The notes: generated by a model from the sequence alone, not told the origin. A DNA stretch of 64,000 nucleotides from MPNP01 sp965116235 (GCA_965116235.1 OZ220496.1:3162001-3226000); one strand, 5' to 3'; positions 43,539 through 53,094 are shown, counted from the first letter of the stretch. Translations and numbers: made by a program.

Positions 43539-45194
43539 ATGGCCAAATACGAGTATATCTTTCACATGGAAGGTTTGGGCAAGACCTATCCAGGCGGCAA
43601 AAAATGTTTTGACAACATCAGCCTCTCATTTCTTCCCGGAGTCAAGATCGGGGTCGTGGGCGTGAACGGTTCGGGCAAATCTACCCTGATGAAGATCATG
43701 GCTGGGATCGAGACCGATTTTGTGGGGGAAGCATGGGCTGCCAAGGGTGTCTCGGTCGGATACCTTCCTCAAGAACCCAAGCTTGATTCAAGTCTGAACG
43801 TCCAGGAGAATGTCATGTTGGGCGTCCGAGGGAAAAAGGCCAAGCTTGATCGATTCAACGAATTGGCTGTGAACTATTCTGACGAAACTGCGGAAGAAAT
43901 GGCCCAACTTCAGGACCAGATCGATTCGGAGGGTTTGTGGGACCTTGATACCCAAGTCAACCAAGCCATGGAAGCCATCCGGTGTCCTGCCGATGAAGCT
44001 CAGATCGAGACATTGTCCGGCGGAGAGCGTAGACGAGTTGCCTTGTGTCGCTTACTCTTGGAAGCACCGGACATTCTGTTGCTGGACGAGCCGACAAATC
44101 ATCTCGACGCTGAAACTGTCGCCTGGCTGCAACAGTTTCTCATAGATTACAAGGGCACTTGCCTCATTGTCACCCATGATCGCTACTTCCTGGATGAAAT
44201 TACTGGCTGGATTCTTGAAGTGGACCGAGGTCGAGGTATCCCTTACGAAGGCAACTACTCCAGCTGGCTGGAACAGAAAGCCAAGAGGCTTGAACACGAA
44301 GCTCGACAGGAAAAGTCAAAAAGCAAGACCTTGGCTCGGGAATTGGAGTGGATTCGATCGGGAACGAAAGCCCGACAGACCAAGCAAAAGGCGCGCATCA
44401 AGGCCTACAATGAACTCGCGAGTCAGACCGAACGCGACCGAATTACCTACTCCCAGATTGTGATTCCTCATGGACCAAGGCTTGGATCCGAAGTTCTGAA
44501 GGTGACAGGCCTGAAGAAGACCTTGGGGGACAATTTGTTGGTTGACAATCTGTCTTTTACCTTGCCCCCTGGCGGAATTGCCGGAGTTATCGGCCCCAAC
44601 GGAATTGGTAAAACAACTTTGTTCAGAATGATTACCAAGCAGGAACCCACCGATAAGGGATCGATAGAACTAGGCGAAACAACCCGGCTCTCGTACGTTG
44701 ATCAAAGTCACGACAGCCTGCATTCTGAAAAAACCGTTTGGGAAGAAATTTCTGACGGGCTGGACATGGTTGAACTGGGTAACACCGAAGTCAATTCGCG
44801 CGCATATTGCTCAACCTTCAACTTCAAGGGCACCGATCAGCAGAAAAAGATAGGCCTGCTTTCGGGAGGCGAGCGAAACAGGGTTCATCTGGCCAAGCTC
44901 CTGAAGGAAGGAGGAAACTTTCTGCTCTTGGATGAACCGACAAACGATCTTGATGTCGAAACCCTGAGAGCCCTTGAAGAAGCGTTGGAGAGCTTTGCTG
45001 GCAGTGCGATGATCATATCGCACGACCGCTTTTTCCTTGATCGATTATGCACACATATACTTTCCTTTGAAGGGGAAGGTCATGTGGAATGGTTTGAAGG
45101 AAACTTTGAGTCCTACATGGCGGACAAGATACGACGGCTGGGCACGGATGCTCTCGTACCCAAGCGAGCCAAATACAAGAAGTTTGCACGGTAA
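43539..45194 (+). CDS. ettA: Energy-dependent translational throttle protein EttA (ABC-F)
   Basis: 551 residues, full length for EttA. There are two ATPase domains: Walker A GVNGSGKSTLMKI near 44 with LSGGERRRVALCRLL and LLLDEPTNHLD, and a second with GPNGIGKTTLFRM near 352, LSGGERNRVHLAKLL and LLLDEPTNDLD. It has no membrane segments. The P-site tRNA-interaction insert lies between domains near LAREL.WIRSGTKARQTKQKAR. It binds the ribosome E site and restrains elongation at low ATP. A terminator follows. Confidence 0.95.
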   Translation: MAKYEYIFHMEGLGKTYPGGKKCFDNISLSFLPGVKIGVVGVNGSGKSTLMKIMAGIETDFVGEAWAAKGVSVGYLPQEPKLDSSLNVQENVMLGVRGKKAKLDRFNELAVNYSDETAEEMAQLQDQIDSEGLWDLDTQVNQAMEAIRCPADEAQIETLSGGERRRVALCRLLLEAPDILLLDEPTNHLDAETVAWLQQFLIDYKGTCLIVTHDRYFLDEITGWILEVDRGRGIPYEGNYSSWLEQKAKRLEHEARQEKSKSKTLARELEWIRSGTKARQTKQKARIKAYNELASQTERDRITYSQIVIPHGPRLGSEVLKVTGLKKTLGDNLLVDNLSFTLPPGGIAGVIGPNGIGKTTLFRMITKQEPTDKGSIELGETTRLSYVDQSHDSLHSEKTVWEEISDGLDMVELGNTEVNSRAYCSTFNFKGTDQQKKIGLLSGGERNRVHLAKLLKEGGNFLLLDEPTNDLDVETLRALEEALESFAGSAMIISHDRFFLDRLCTHILSFEGEGHVEWFEGNFESYMADKIRRLGTDALVPKRAKYKKFAR

Positions 45195-45229
45195 CCCAGA
45201 GCTCAAATCACACGGCTTGTGTTCATGAT

Positions 45230-45273
45230 GGGCTGAGTTCGCCGTCACACCTGAACGTCAGCCCTGTTTTTTT
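45230..45273 (+). terminator. Rho-independent terminator of ettA
   Basis: GGGCTGAGTTC and GAACGTCAGCCC pair around a 12-base loop, with one bulged G. The hairpin is followed by TGTTTTTTT ending at 45273. The T-run is only on the plus-strand side, so it serves ettA and not the convergent aldolase gene. Confidence 0.85.
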
Positions 45274-45274
45274 G

Positions 45275-46051
45275 TCAAGTGGCATAATCCGGCTCTTCCC
45301 GGTCAAGAATCCTTTTGATTTCCTCAAAGTGTCTGGAGGCTTGTCCCGGGTAGTTTTCAATGTCCCGCGCCACCTTTTCGGCAACATGGTCTGCCATCAC
45401 TCTCATGGGCTTGCCAGTGGTCAGAGCACGAATATAGTTCTCGGCAGCCCTTTCGAAGTAATACATCCGGTTGAAGGTGTCTGCTACATTCGAGCCGATG
45501 GCGAGCACTCCATGACTTCCCATGATGAGCACTTTCTTCTTGGGGTCAGAAAACAATCGACCGCACCGCAATCCTTCCTCTTCGAAGGCCAGTCCGCCAT
45601 ATTCATTGTCTATTACAACCCGATCGAAGAACATTGCCGCGTTCTGGTCGACCGGCGGCAGGCTACTGTCCTTCAAGCTGGCAAGTACCGTTGCAAAGCG
45701 CGAGTGAAGATGAATTGCACATTGGGCATGTGGGCAGTTGCGATGCAGGCTACCATGCAAACCCCAAGCAGTTGGATCAGGGCTGTCGGCTCGATCCATG
45801 GTTTCCGGGTCATTGGCATCTATGAGCAACAGGTCGGATGCCCTGATATTGGCAAAGTGCACCTGATTGGGGTTGATAAGAAACCCGGAGCCATCTTCGT
45901 TGATGGCCAGTGAGAAATGGTTCGCTACGGCTTCATGAAGATCAAGCCGATAAGTCCATCGGAATGCCGCTGCCAAGTCTACACGCTGTTTCCAGTGAGC
46001 CAGACGGTTTTTGTCGGGCCCTTGAACGACCTCTCTGTCATGGGTAGCCAT
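45275..46051 (-). CDS. Class II aldolase/adducin family protein
   Basis: 258 residues of the fuculose-phosphate aldolase/adducin head fold. Zinc-binding His residues appear in CAIHLHSRFATVL near residue 110, and MGSHGVLAIG in the later half supplies a further conserved His. VANHFSLAI near residue 42 contains the usual Asn-His-Phe-Ser. Family members cleave sugar phosphates or decarboxylate or dehydrate related compounds; adducin-like bacterial members often lack a known substrate. The ATG at 46051 gives MATHDREVVQG. It stands alone, convergent with ettA. Confidence 0.85.
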   Translation of the reverse strand: MATHDREVVQGPDKNRLAHWKQRVDLAAAFRWTYRLDLHEAVANHFSLAINEDGSGFLINPNQVHFANIRASDLLLIDANDPETMDRADSPDPTAWGLHGSLHRNCPHAQCAIHLHSRFATVLASLKDSSLPPVDQNAAMFFDRVVIDNEYGGLAFEEEGLRCGRLFSDPKKKVLIMGSHGVLAIGSNVADTFNRMYYFERAAENYIRALTTGKPMRVMADHVAEKVARDIENYPGQASRHFEEIKRILDREEPDYAT

Positions 46052-46414
46052 TACATGAACGTTCCGAACGGTAAATACGAACAACCCGCTCGAAATGATA
46101 ACATTCTAAGTGGTAGAGGATCAATTGTAACCTCTCGTTATCACCATAATTCAAGATTTTTTGCAGTGAATAAAACAGCAGAACGCACGTTTCGTTTGAA
46201 ATTTTCGGAAAGATTAACGGTTCACAATGGTGGTTTGGTTCAAATGACAAGGACAAGCGTTCCTATTCACTCGTTGAGTCCATAACATATGCCACTGTGT
46301 CTTCCATCTCTCTCAAAGCAAAGCATGATGCGGTTACACAACTGCACATCCCATCGAAGGCTGGGAGGTCTTGGTCACTTCACCCCATGACAAATTTGTC
46401 ACAGTGAGATTAAG
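46052..46414. other. Divergent intergenic region between aldolase and dual-OB gene
   Basis: About 360 AT-richer bases. They should hold promoters for both neighbours. I see no gene, RNA or repeat. Confidence 0.35.
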
Positions 46415-47155
46415 ATGAAATTGCCCTATGACATTGAGGTCAGTGCTGATGATTCTTATGCGAATGCACCCACGAGTTATACCAAAGTCGTAGTATGTCT
46501 GGCCAAATCCAGAATGCATTCTGAGTCTTGTTTCGCGGGTAAAGAACTTAGTGCAAAGGAGTGGATACGTCCGACTAGCAAAAGACCTACCTTAGGAATA
46601 TCAGAAAGTGAAAGCCGGTATGCTAACGGAACACAACCGCGCTTATTGGACAAAATATCGATCCCTTTTATCAAGCCAAAACCGTGGTACTATCAATCTG
46701 AAAACCATTTGATTGATGATAAAGAGCGTTGGTCCAAGGAAGGGGCAATTTCTTGGAACGATCTAACGCTCATGCTTGACCCTGTGGCCGACTCACTTTG
46801 GATTAACGGCCACGGGAGTTACAACGGCATGAATGATAGAGTGCCTGAAACTGATGCCTACCATCTTGGCGGCTCACTCCTCCTGATTCATCCGGATCAC
46901 ATAAGTCTAACCGTTACTAACGAGTTAAACGGTAGAAGAGTGCGTGCTAAATTTTGCCTGAACGACATTCACTACCAACTGAGTGTAACAGATCCTGCCA
47001 TAGAGAGAAATTATATGGCAAAAGGTGATGGGAGCTATACCCTGAACCCCAACGACATCATTTTGTGTATCAGTTTGGGGCAACCTTTTGGCGGGTATTG
47101 CTATAAACTGATTGCCTCAATAATAAACAAAAACGATTCTGGGACTGGTGGATGA
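46415..47155 (+). CDS. Dual OB domain-containing protein
   Basis: 246 residues. The sequence (TKVVVCLAKSRMHSESCFAG, KEWIRPTSKRPTLGISESE and LLDKISIPFIKP near residue 75) matches the dual-OB domain family that commonly lies beside DUF488 genes. WIRP and the C-terminal DIILCISLGQPFGGYCYKL are typical positions. OB folds usually bind single-stranded nucleic acid or small ligands. It overlaps the next DUF488 gene by four bases (ATGA), so the three genes form an operon. The family recognition is from memory of its pattern; the function is unknown. Confidence 0.65.
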   Translation: MKLPYDIEVSADDSYANAPTSYTKVVVCLAKSRMHSESCFAGKELSAKEWIRPTSKRPTLGISESESRYANGTQPRLLDKISIPFIKPKPWYYQSENHLIDDKERWSKEGAISWNDLTLMLDPVADSLWINGHGSYNGMNDRVPETDAYHLGGSLLLIHPDHISLTVTNELNGRRVRAKFCLNDIHYQLSVTDPAIERNYMAKGDGSYTLNPNDIILCISLGQPFGGYCYKLIASIINKNDSGTGG

Positions 47156-47739
47156 GAAACAAACTTTTTACTATTGGTCATTCGACTCATTCTATTGAAA
47201 ACTTTGTCGATTTGCTTCTCAAGCGCGATATCACAGCCGTTTGTGATGTACGATCAATGCCCTACAGCCGGTTTAATCCCCAGTTCAATCAAGAGTTTTT
47301 AAAAAAACAACTTAAGGCGCAGGGTATTTCTTACGTCTTTCTAGGAAAGGAACTTGGTGCACGAAGTGCAAACCTCTCCTGTTATGAAGATGGGAAAGTC
47401 CAATACAGCCGCCTTGCCAATGAACCGCTATTCAGAGAAGGTCTTCGTCGTGTACAAAAAGGAATGCAAGACCATAGGATAGCACTGATGTGTTCTGAGA
47501 AAGAACCTCTGGACTGTCATCGGACTATTCTTGTCTGCAGGGAACTGAGATCGCACTGCATTGAGATTGAGCATATCCTTGCCAACGGTGAACTTGAAGC
47601 CCATTCCGCAGCTGAAATGAGACTGATGCGCTTGCTTGAGATTGAACCTGACATGGTTCGTGACGAAAAACAATGCATCGAGGACGCTTACGAACAACAG
47701 GCTGGGAGGATTGCATATGAAGGCTTGGCCGCCAACTGA
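47152..47739 (+). CDS. DUF488 family protein (first copy)
   Basis: 195 residues. It opens with LFTIGHSTHSIENFVDLL and VCDVRSMPYSRFNPQFNQ, the standard DUF488 start with the GHS, DVR and PxSRxxxF elements. It ends with the Cys/His cluster in ALMCSEKEPLDCHR, which resembles a metal or thiolate site. The family is widespread but biochemically uncharacterised. It overlaps the dual-OB gene and is followed after 12 bases by a second DUF488 gene. Confidence 0.9.
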   Translation: MRNKLFTIGHSTHSIENFVDLLLKRDITAVCDVRSMPYSRFNPQFNQEFLKKQLKAQGISYVFLGKELGARSANLSCYEDGKVQYSRLANEPLFREGLRRVQKGMQDHRIALMCSEKEPLDCHRTILVCRELRSHCIEIEHILANGELEAHSAAEMRLMRLLEIEPDMVRDEKQCIEDAYEQQAGRIAYEGLAAN

Positions 47740-47751
47740 TTGAGGATCAGT

Positions 47752-48198
47752 ATGTTCAGGATCAAGATATCAACCATCGGATTTACCAAGAAGACCGCAG
47801 AACAATTTTTTGAAAAGATTGGGAACGCTGGCGTCAAGCGCGTTGTCGATGTTCGACTGAACAACGTTTCACAGCTAGCAGGATTCGCCAAGAAAAACGA
47901 TCTCAAGTACTTTCTCAAGGAAATCAATGATGTAGACTACATTCATTTGCCAGAGCTTGCTCCAAGTAAAGAGATTCTTGACGCTTACAAAAAGAACAAA
48001 GGTGACTGGAGAGTATATGAAGATCAGTTCATCAATCTAATGGAGCGTCGTAATATTGAGTCAGCTGTTCCAAAAGAGTTGATCAACGATAGCTGCCTTC
48101 TTTGCAGCGAGGATAGGCCCCACCATTGTCACAGGCGCTTGGTAGCTGAATATTTGAAGAACAAATGGGGCAATGTTTCGATAAACCACTTGATGTGA
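47752..48198 (+). CDS. DUF488 family protein (second, divergent copy)
   Basis: 148 residues from ATG 47752, which has GAGG eight bases upstream; a TTG at 47740 is a poorer alternative. It shares the family plan with its neighbour: ISTIGFTKKTAEQFF, then VVDVRLNNVSQLAGF and the closing CSEDRPHHCHRRLVAEYL. It is shorter and quite different in sequence, so it is an ancient paralogue and not a recent duplicate. This second type (with Asn-Asn after DVR) is regularly encoded with the first type and a dual-OB protein. Confidence 0.88.
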   Translation: MFRIKISTIGFTKKTAEQFFEKIGNAGVKRVVDVRLNNVSQLAGFAKKNDLKYFLKEINDVDYIHLPELAPSKEILDAYKKNKGDWRVYEDQFINLMERRNIESAVPKELINDSCLLCSEDRPHHCHRRLVAEYLKNKWGNVSINHLM

Positions 48199-48812
48199 TC
48201 ACTTTCTGCGAACATTGAGTGTATGCAGGCCCATCACTCAATATTATTTCACATCCGAATCAAGGCTATGACGCGGTTGAAGTCCACTGTGGTTCGATTC
48301 AGCCAACTCCGGCGACACGAAGACCAAGAAACCCAACCTGGAAACGAGATCAGGTTGAAGAAGTCAGTCCCCTCTATCTGTGCTGCGGGACTTGAAGGAG
48401 AGTTGACCCAATGACGATGCCTGTACTTACGCTTTCCTGTGATGTTGCTGCCTCGGGTGATCGCTCATGGTCGACTGGACGAGATCTAAAAACCCAAATG
48501 CCAGCCCAACCGGTTGCGATTTAGCCGGTCTTCAGCCTGTCAATGATAAAGACCCCCCCCCAGGTTCGACTTCAGCGAAGTGAAGGCCTCAGGAGATTCT
48601 CGCTCACCACCAAGAGTAATGGCCAGTCCGAACAGTCTAATGCCACGGTTGGAGTTAACCGCCAAGTCAAAAATTACCTTTGTCTTCATCTGGAACATCA
48701 TGCGTCAATATCTGACAGGAAACATCTCGAAAAGTTCAATCAGGCTGATGCGGACTCGAAAATCCCTTTGCCACTTTTCTTCAGCAAATGTTTTGCTGAC
48801 AGATGCTGGCTA
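48199..48812. other. Non-coding or decayed stretch with a C9 tract
   Basis: No well-supported gene. A C9 run lies at 48553-48561, ten bases after an ATG at 48543. With nine Cs that frame reads MIKTPPQVRLQ; with eight it would join the other frame, FSEVKASGDSRSPP, which is open to 48813. Neither product resembles a family I know and there is no RBS, so I do not call a gene. Confidence 0.4.
48553..48561 (+). repeat. C9 homopolymer tract, purpose unknown
   Basis: It has the same length as the three tracts at the autotransporter genes. It lies early in a weak open frame (ATG 48543) with no good ribosome binding site. Confidence 0.6.
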
Positions 48813-49894
48813 GTGGTTTGACTTAATCATATGATACCCATTTTTCTAGGACTGCACCCGGTCCTCCGGCGACTTGCTCCACCGAAAGGGTCGCGCCTGA
48901 TGTTCGTTGTGGTGTGCAATGAACCCTTCCACCGCCGCGATGCATTCCGCCAGCGCGTTGAAGATGGTATGCTTGAGCCGTTGACGGGCCAGTTTCGAGA
49001 AGAAGCCCTCCAGCGCATGGGCCCATGATGCCGAGGTCAGCGTGAAGTGACAGTGCCAGCGCGGATGATCCGCCAGCCATTCCATAACCGTGGCCGACTT
49101 GTGCGAGGAGACGTTGTCCAGAATGACATGGACATTCAGGGCGGCCAGAAGGCCTGTGATGCCATGGCGGACATAGTCATGGGTGCGGGTCGCGGTGTGT
49201 CCCGGGGTCATGGGCCAGGGCTTCTGGGTGCGTCCCAAGGCCGGGATCTGAGGCTTCTCGTCAATGGACAGCACGACCGCATGGTCCGGCGGGTTCACAT
49301 ACAGACCGACAACATCACGGATCTTCTTGGCAAAGGCGAGGTCCCGCGAGGGCTTGAAGGTCGCCACCCGACGGGGGTACAGCCGGTGCCGGCGCAGAAT
49401 GGTGCGGACGCTTGACATGGCCACACCCGTCTCGCGGGCCAGGGCCTTGAGCGTCCAGTGGCTCGCAGGCTCCGGTGGCGGCTCCATCGCCGTCTGAACC
49501 ACCTCGGCCACCTTCTCCGGACTGATGGGAGCCCGACCGGGCGGGTCTTGTCCCGCCACAGACCGGCCATGTCGGCCTCCAGAAAGCGGTCCCACCAGCG
49601 CCATACGGTGAACTTGGACACGCCGGTGCGACGCACGGTCTCGAACAGGCCATGGCCCGCGCCCAGCGTCAGGATGATGCGGGCTCGCCAGACATGCTTT
49701 TGAGGCGACTGCGGATGGTCACGGACCTCTTCCAGGCGTTGGCGGTCGGCGGCGGACAGGATAACGGCGGACGTGTGGGTTGGGCCATGATCCGCTCCAT
49801 GTCAGGGGGATGAAGGGTCCCGCCATCAGTGCTGGCTGAAAACAGGGCCGGACACCCGGCCAATAATAGGAACTGCTTGTTTCAATTCAACCAC
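48813..49894. mobile_element. IS630-family insertion sequence (defective)
   Basis: About 1.08 kb bounded by TA dinucleotides (48811-48812 and 49895-49896), the target duplication of IS630/Tc1-mariner elements. The ends are inverted repeats: GTGGTTTGACTT on the left and, on the complement of the right end, GTGGTTGAATTG. The two MITEs at 4175 and 53286 share these ends, including TTAATCAT a few bases in. Confidence 0.82.
48846..49790 (-). pseudogene. IS630-family transposase, frameshifted with an internal deletion
   Basis: The reading frame must be pieced together. N-terminal helix-turn-helix sequence (LSAADRQRLEEVRDHPQSPQ, then GVSKFTVWRWWDRFLEADM) lies in one frame. After a break near 49545 the rest is in another: HWTLKALARETGVAMSSVR, LSIDEKPQIPAL with the first catalytic Asp, HVILDNVSSHKS with the second, and a Glu in HALEGFFSKLARQRL. 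Between LLAALNV and HVILDNV about 35 residues usually found in the family are missing without loss of frame. It is therefore inactive. Confidence 0.75.
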
Positions 49895-50327
49895 TAGGAG
49901 CGACTTGTTCGGCTAATCGGGTGACGGTGTCTTGCCGGAAGTCACCACCATGCACGGCCTGGATCAGTGTACCATCTTGGGATTGTGGACAAGCGAAACA
50001 CACATCGGCAGGTATCCCTGTATGCTACCCTACCCAAAAGAACAGCTGCCTCTTGGCGGCACGCTTTGCCATCCACTGCACTCCTGAGCATGGAAATGGA
50101 CCGAACATCACTAGGATTGATTTGACCGCGTTGTGCCGGTCATGCCTGAACCGGCGGGTTCAGGATCAGGGAACGTGGCCGTCCGAGACGACGGCTTGGA
50201 CAGAACGCGTCTTTGTCACAGTTCGCAGTCCAACCCTGCAATACCATCGCATGCACGATTGGGCCACCCGGTGAAACCGATGCACAAGACGGCACCACCA
50301 CGCACCCGACGGCCTCAATCCTCCCGA
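49895..50327. other. Spacer between IS630 and autotransporter 2
   Basis: About 430 bases. The last 60 (ACCCGACGGCCT near 50300) are the conserved 3' flank shared with autotransporter 1 (about 26690-26705), and GGTGAAACCGATGCA near 50271 recurs inverted at 4088-4102. Nothing else is recognised. Confidence 0.45.
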
Positions 50328-52961
50328 TTAGAAGCGGATGTTCAGTGCGACCCCGCCGCCAAAGTCGGCATTGCCGCTGCCCGCCGTCGCATAAAAGGCA
50401 TCCCCCGCCAGCATCGTCGCGTCCGTGCCACCCAGGGGCATCGCACCGCCCACACCCAAACGGACCCAGGTCGGCTTCACCTTCGCCGTGAGCTTAGTGC
50501 CGGCCGCCATCACGTCAAACTCGGGCGAGAACTCATGCTCCACGTCCAGCGATGCATACAGCCGGGTATCGGCATCCGCCGGCCCCAACTCGGCCAGCAC
50601 GCCCACACGAGCCTGAACGCTCTGTCCGTCATCCGGGGCAACCGTGCCCGCACCCGGCAACGCCGCCGGTTCCACAAAGGCATCCATGTCCACCGACGAC
50701 CACGACAGACCCCCACGCGGGGTCACGGTCATGTTCGCCCAGCGCATCGGCTGACCCACTTCTACTCCAACCGCCAGACCCGTGCCGCCGCCAGAGGTAA
50801 TCAAGCCGTTGCTGTTGGACCTCACCTCAATGTCCGAGAACCGGGTGTAGGCCAACTGGCTGTCCACATACAGGCCACGGTCATCCGTCCAGGTGGCCGA
50901 CACGCCCAGACCCACGCCGGTCGCCTCCACGGTGCCGCCCATCTTGACGGTAGCCTTGCTCTGCCGATAATGGGCACTCACCCCCAGCACCAGATCGTCA
51001 TTGCTCGGCAGGTCCAGACCGGCCTCAAAAGCTGTCCGCCTCACATCCCACGACAAAGGCTGAGCCCGGATGCCTGTGGACGTCGTCGCTGTGTCGGCCC
51101 GGCGGTCGCCCTCGCGGACCGCCAGACGCACCCAGACGCCCATGTCGGAATGCGGGGCCGCCACGCGCTCGCCCCGGGTGCTTTCCACCACGACCGCTTC
51201 ACCGCCCGTCAGGCGGGGTGCTGCCATGCGGACGCTGTAGGGAGACAGTTCCACCAGACCCGCCAGCATCGACGGCAACACCTCATACAGCCGGGCCCGG
51301 TCCTGATAAAGGCGCTGTGCCGAGGTGCCCTCCTTGGTCTTGAACTCGTAGCCCCCTGTTATTGTCTTGAGAACAACCGTGTTCACGACCTCATACACGC
51401 CCTTCGAATCCCCGCGCATCTTCAGAACCTCGCCTGTGCCGTCTTTTTTCAGAGGATCACCCGAACTGGATCCGACTGTGTACTCGCCCGTGTGGGTCTC
51501 AAAGGTCAGCGTCGCCTTCGTGTCGTCGCTGCCCGGATTGAGGATCTGACCGCCCACATGACCCACAAGACCAAACGTGTCCTTTTCCAGAACGATCTTG
51601 ACATCGCCGACATTGTCGTCCACCTTGATGGCCACCTTGGACTGAGAGCTGGACTGAACCTTGGGTTGAGCACTTAAATGGGCTCGAGGACCGATCACAA
51701 TCGTGCCCCCGCCGCTGGTCGGCCCTTCAACATGCACTCCGGCGTATTTGGTGGTGCCGCTGGTGTATTCACTGTCTCCCACGACCGTGCCGCGGATCTG
51801 GACATCAAATGTGCCCGTGCCGTCATGGCGGACCCGAATGCCCTGTCTCTTGGCCGTAATCGTGCTGCCTTTCACCGCAGTGATCATGATGACTCCCGTG
51901 CCGGTGCTTACCCGGTTGGTCGCATAGATGCCTTCGTGTGCGGCCGTGATCGTACCTTTGTGAGTCACCTTGACCGTACCCGCGACACTAGCTGTTCGTA
52001 CTGACACGTTGATGCCTGATTGAAAGTCTGCTCCTTGCCCTTGGGTTATGATGGAGCTGCTCGCTCCGGTCTCAACCTCAACGCTGCCTGTACCTTCGCT
52101 GTAAACAAACACCCCGCGCGAGGAGGCATCAATCTTGCCGTTGTGGGTGATCTTGATGTCACCAACTCCGTCCGTTTCTGCGAAAATCCCGTCATATTCG
52201 GCATCAATCTTGCCGTTGTGAGTGATCGTAATGGTCCCGTTGCGACCGGCTTTTTTACTGACTTTCGCGTAGATGCCAATGCCCAAATTGTTCGGATCAG
52301 TCGTACCATCACCCCTAGGAATATTATCGGCGTCAATCACGCTGTCGGCTCCCGTCGTGACCGTTATGCTGTCACCCTCTTCGTTGTACAACGAGAACCC
52401 TTCTTTATCAGCATAAATTTTGCCGTTATGTACGACCGTAATGTCGCCTCTGCCGTTCGGCTTTTTAGTGAGTGCGACACCATGCTGACTGCCTTTAACC
52501 GTGCTGTCCACTGAAGTCTTGAATGTGATGTCACCCGCTCCATATTGCGCAAGCCAAACTCCGGTCTTGGTTGCGTCTATGGTACCGGCCTGAAGATCAA
52601 CCTCCATAGTGCCGGTCTTTCCTTGTATGAGATACACCATAATGCCGTGCTCGCTTGAGTAGACCGAGCCACGGCTCACGACAGCAACGTTGACATCATT
52701 ATCAGGCTTAATATAGAGAGCACCCTCACCACTTGCTACTCCGGTTGCACGCGAGCTCGCACTCGTGCCGATCTGAGCTCCGGTATCGAGGGTCAATGTC
52801 AACCCCTGTGTCAGGCCAGTGCACTTGACCTGAGCCGCGACGATGGTGGTGATCGTTACAGTCGGCGGGGTTCCGGCACCAGCGGGCGTGTTTGTACACG
52901 TCCCTTGGGCCGAGGCCGGGATGGGAAGGGACATGAGTGTGGCCAGCCCCACACACAGCAT
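50328..52961 (-). CDS. Autotransporter 2, phase-variable (read OFF here)
   Basis: 877 residues as listed; 921 if translated from ATG 53094 after loss of one G. The order is: end of a signal peptide (LMSLPIPASAQG), a repetitive beta-helix passenger to about 580 in which units such as ITITHNGKIDAEYDGIF and IKITHNGKIDASSRGVF recur, a linker YEVLPSMLAGLVELSPYS, then the beta-barrel ending VALNIRF with terminal Phe. The linker and barrel are clearly homologous to autotransporter 1, while the passengers differ more. The ATG at 52961 has no RBS and begins within the signal peptide; the proper start has AGGAG nine bases ahead. It would be exported through SecYEG and displayed at the cell surface. Confidence 0.88.
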   Translation of the reverse strand: MLCVGLATLMSLPIPASAQGTCTNTPAGAGTPPTVTITTIVAAQVKCTGLTQGLTLTLDTGAQIGTSASSRATGVASGEGALYIKPDNDVNVAVVSRGSVYSSEHGIMVYLIQGKTGTMEVDLQAGTIDATKTGVWLAQYGAGDITFKTSVDSTVKGSQHGVALTKKPNGRGDITVVHNGKIYADKEGFSLYNEEGDSITVTTGADSVIDADNIPRGDGTTDPNNLGIGIYAKVSKKAGRNGTITITHNGKIDAEYDGIFAETDGVGDIKITHNGKIDASSRGVFVYSEGTGSVEVETGASSSIITQGQGADFQSGINVSVRTASVAGTVKVTHKGTITAAHEGIYATNRVSTGTGVIMITAVKGSTITAKRQGIRVRHDGTGTFDVQIRGTVVGDSEYTSGTTKYAGVHVEGPTSGGGTIVIGPRAHLSAQPKVQSSSQSKVAIKVDDNVGDVKIVLEKDTFGLVGHVGGQILNPGSDDTKATLTFETHTGEYTVGSSSGDPLKKDGTGEVLKMRGDSKGVYEVVNTVVLKTITGGYEFKTKEGTSAQRLYQDRARLYEVLPSMLAGLVELSPYSVRMAAPRLTGGEAVVVESTRGERVAAPHSDMGVWVRLAVREGDRRADTATTSTGIRAQPLSWDVRRTAFEAGLDLPSNDDLVLGVSAHYRQSKATVKMGGTVEATGVGLGVSATWTDDRGLYVDSQLAYTRFSDIEVRSNSNGLITSGGGTGLAVGVEVGQPMRWANMTVTPRGGLSWSSVDMDAFVEPAALPGAGTVAPDDGQSVQARVGVLAELGPADADTRLYASLDVEHEFSPEFDVMAAGTKLTAKVKPTWVRLGVGGAMPLGGTDATMLAGDAFYATAGSGNADFGGGVALNIRF

Positions 52962-53013
52962 CCCAATTGCCGAGAACTTGAAAGCCGATCCGCTGTGGGG
53001 CCGGGCGGCAATG

Positions 53014-53094
53014 TCATCTACCCCCCCCCTCGCGTTGACGGACCGGTGCCGGCTGCTGCCGGCACCTGTCCCTAATGGAAAGTCGTTTCATCAT
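53014..53094 (-). CDS. Out-of-frame leader of autotransporter 2
   Basis: With nine Gs the start at 53094 gives 26 residues (MMKRLSIRDRCRQQ..., ending EGGGR) and a TGA. With eight or eleven Gs it continues as GVDDIAARPHSGS into the signal peptide and the whole autotransporter. It is listed as the translated product of the state sequenced. Confidence 0.6.
   Translation of the reverse strand: MMKRLSIRDRCRQQPAPVRQREGGGR
53021..53029 (-). repeat. G9 tract inside autotransporter 2 coding region
   Basis: Nine Gs on the coding strand, after CGCGA and before TAGATGAC, the same surroundings as the tract in autotransporter 1. The ON lengths here are eight or eleven, against seven or ten in the other gene. 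Confidence 0.85.

Noticed and set aside
50133..51677. A 514-residue plus-strand open frame opposite autotransporter 2, with similar long frames opposite autotransporter 1
   Set aside because: They are antisense to clearly coding barrels, have Arg/Pro/His-rich low-complexity content and no family features; a by-product of GC-rich codon use.
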